A DNA stretch of 41,498 nt, from NCBI GenBank assembly GCA_016183945.1, contig JACPDP010000011.1, positions 1 to 41,498 on the forward strand, in the 5' to 3' direction. Within the stretch, counting starts at the first letter, position 1; every line of letters begins with the position of its first letter. Of the stretch, positions 40,934 to 41,498 are shown piece by piece. The stretch is from Magnetospirillum sp. Its GTDB lineage: Bacteria > Pseudomonadota > Alphaproteobacteria > Rhodospirillales > Magnetospirillaceae. The notes below the pieces were generated by a model that saw nothing but the letters and a program-made list of their open reading frames with translations, had not been told where the DNA came from and searched no databases. A program made the translations under genes and the position numbers.

Positions 40934-41395
40934 ATGCGTTTGACACTTCATACGGATTACGCGCTGCGGGTCCTGGTTCATGTCGGTCTTAAAGACGGGG
41001 GCCTCGTCACCATCAACGAGGTCGCCGAGTGCTATGGCATATCGAAGAATCACCTGACCAAGGTCGTGCACCAGTTGGGCCGTGCTGGATATCTGGAGAC
41101 GGTGCGGGGCAAGTATGGCGGCATCCGGCTGCAGGTTGCGCCCGAGGACGTTCGGCTGGGCGACTTCATCCGCCGCACCGAGGAAGACTTCTCGCTGGTG
41201 CGCTGCCAGCGCGAGGAGGGCGAGGATTGCCGCCTGTCGGCCAATTGCGTCGCCCGTTCCGCCTTGGCCGAGGGACTGGGGGCATTCTTCTCGGTGCTCG
41301 ACCGCTATACCCTGGCGGACATGCTGGAAACCGAGCGCCGTGCCGGGGCGTCGGTGGCGATCGCCTCGCCGGCTGACCGCAGGGCAATCGGGTGA
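40934..41395 (+). CDS. Rrf2-family Fe-S transcriptional regulator (NsrR/IscR-like)
   Basis: 153 residues. The N-terminal winged helix MRLTLHTDYALRVLVHVG, ISKNHLTKVVHQLGRAGYLE, and VRGKYGGIRLQ is the Rrf2 signature; NsrR has the same start and the same TDYALRVL block. Three cysteines follow in LVRCQREEGEDCRLSANC (spacing C-x7-C-x5-C), the expected ligands for a 2Fe-2S or 4Fe-4S cluster that senses NO, iron or redox state. The start is ATG 40934 with GGAAG 5-9 bases upstream. It is divergent from the NIT/TorS kinase operon, so it may control it; the exact subfamily (NsrR versus IscR/RirA) is undecided. Confidence 0.88.
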   Translation: MRLTLHTDYALRVLVHVGLKDGGLVTINEVAECYGISKNHLTKVVHQLGRAGYLETVRGKYGGIRLQVAPEDVRLGDFIRRTEEDFSLVRCQREEGEDCRLSANCVARSALAEGLGAFFSVLDRYTLADMLETERRAGASVAIASPADRRAIG

Positions 41396-41396
41396 A

Positions 41397-41498
41397 GCCC
41401 GCGGAAGCGGGCGCCTCGGCCATTGAGGCCGCGCGAAGCGGGCCTGGAGCGTAGCGAAAGGCGCATAGCGGAGCGAGCCAAGCCACCGGAGGTGGCGC
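41397..41498. repeat. Cluster of small hairpins at the window end
   Basis: Immediately after the regulator stop come GCCCGC-ggaa-GCGGGC (41397-41412), GCCTC...GAGGC (41413-41429) and GCCACC-gga-GGTGGC (41482-41496), joined by GCGAAGCGGG- and AGCGAG-like short units. There is no coding frame of note. The arrangement suggests an extragenic repeat that continues beyond the window; the first hairpin may terminate the Rrf2 gene. Confidence 0.55.

Noticed and set aside
1..41498. CRISPR arrays, tRNA or rRNA genes, phage modules, toxin-antitoxin pairs
   Set aside because: No evenly spaced direct repeats, cloverleaf-like segments or recognisable phage or toxin genes were seen on either strand; short genes (DUF1192, DUF2795) do not pair as toxin-antitoxin.

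Overview
The window is GC-rich chromosomal DNA from an alphaproteobacterium, most likely a Rhodospirillales member of the Magnetospirillum/Paramagnetospirillum type. This rests on a TrcR/DUF1013 regulator, a DUF1192 protein, a RegB/RegA redox two-component pair, a PrkA-YeaH-SpoVR operon, many histidine kinases and genes linked to aromatic-acid CoA metabolism. The genus is an inference. I found no rRNA, tRNA, CRISPR array or intact mobile element.

Layout. 1-3.4 kb: the last codons of a glutaryl-CoA dehydrogenase, a nested palindromic intergenic region, a tandem GNAT protein, a FabG/BadH-type short-chain dehydrogenase with a good promoter and a possible operator, and a Rossmann/SAF-domain oxidoreductase. 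3.6-8.8 kb: a possible 85-residue small protein followed by prkA (yeaG), yeaH/DUF444 and spoVR (ycgB), a stress and starvation operon. 8.8-12.5 kb: a glycine-zipper lipoprotein, trcR, a PIG3-type quinone oxidoreductase divergent from DUF1192, a 4HBT thioesterase, a small orphan gene and an apparent transposase remnant. 12.6-17.1 kb: a three-gene signalling cluster made of a membrane PAS histidine kinase, an Rcp1-like single-domain response regulator and a REC-HK-REC-HPt hybrid kinase. 17.2-19.5 kb: a Nudix hydrolase, a small orphan gene and an RhlE-type RNA helicase. 19.8-22.5 kb: a branched-chain-type periplasmic binding protein and a benzoate-CoA-ligase-family enzyme in one unit, closed by a very strong hairpin. 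22.5-29 kb: a FemAB-like acyltransferase (DUF482), a DUF445 membrane protein, a polytopic patatin-like protein and an FAD-binding oxidoreductase. 29-32.5 kb: two small orphan or DUF genes, a DsrC/TusE-like protein that lacks the C-terminal catalytic cysteine, an FNR-type palindrome, and regB-regA. 32.5-35.2 kb: pyrE, an enoyl-CoA hydratase-like protein and a proline/alanine-linker orphan. 35.2-41.4 kb: a NIT-domain PAS-PAS histidine kinase coupled to a TorS-like hybrid kinase, divergent from an NsrR/IscR-like Rrf2 regulator.

Themes. Signalling is dense: five sensor kinases, one single-domain response regulator, RegA and an Rrf2 regulator. Several inputs look like redox or nitrogen-oxide sensing: the RegB quinone and cysteine motifs, the NIT domain, a Cys-rich PAS, the Fe-S-type Rrf2 protein and an FNR-like site. 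The most interesting loci are the DsrC variant sharing an FNR-like box with regBA (30.1-32.4 kb) and the NIT/TorS/Rrf2 cluster (35.2-41.4 kb). A family of short CCCTCCCC/GGGGAGGG palindromes recurs between genes and appears to act as terminators or REP-like elements.
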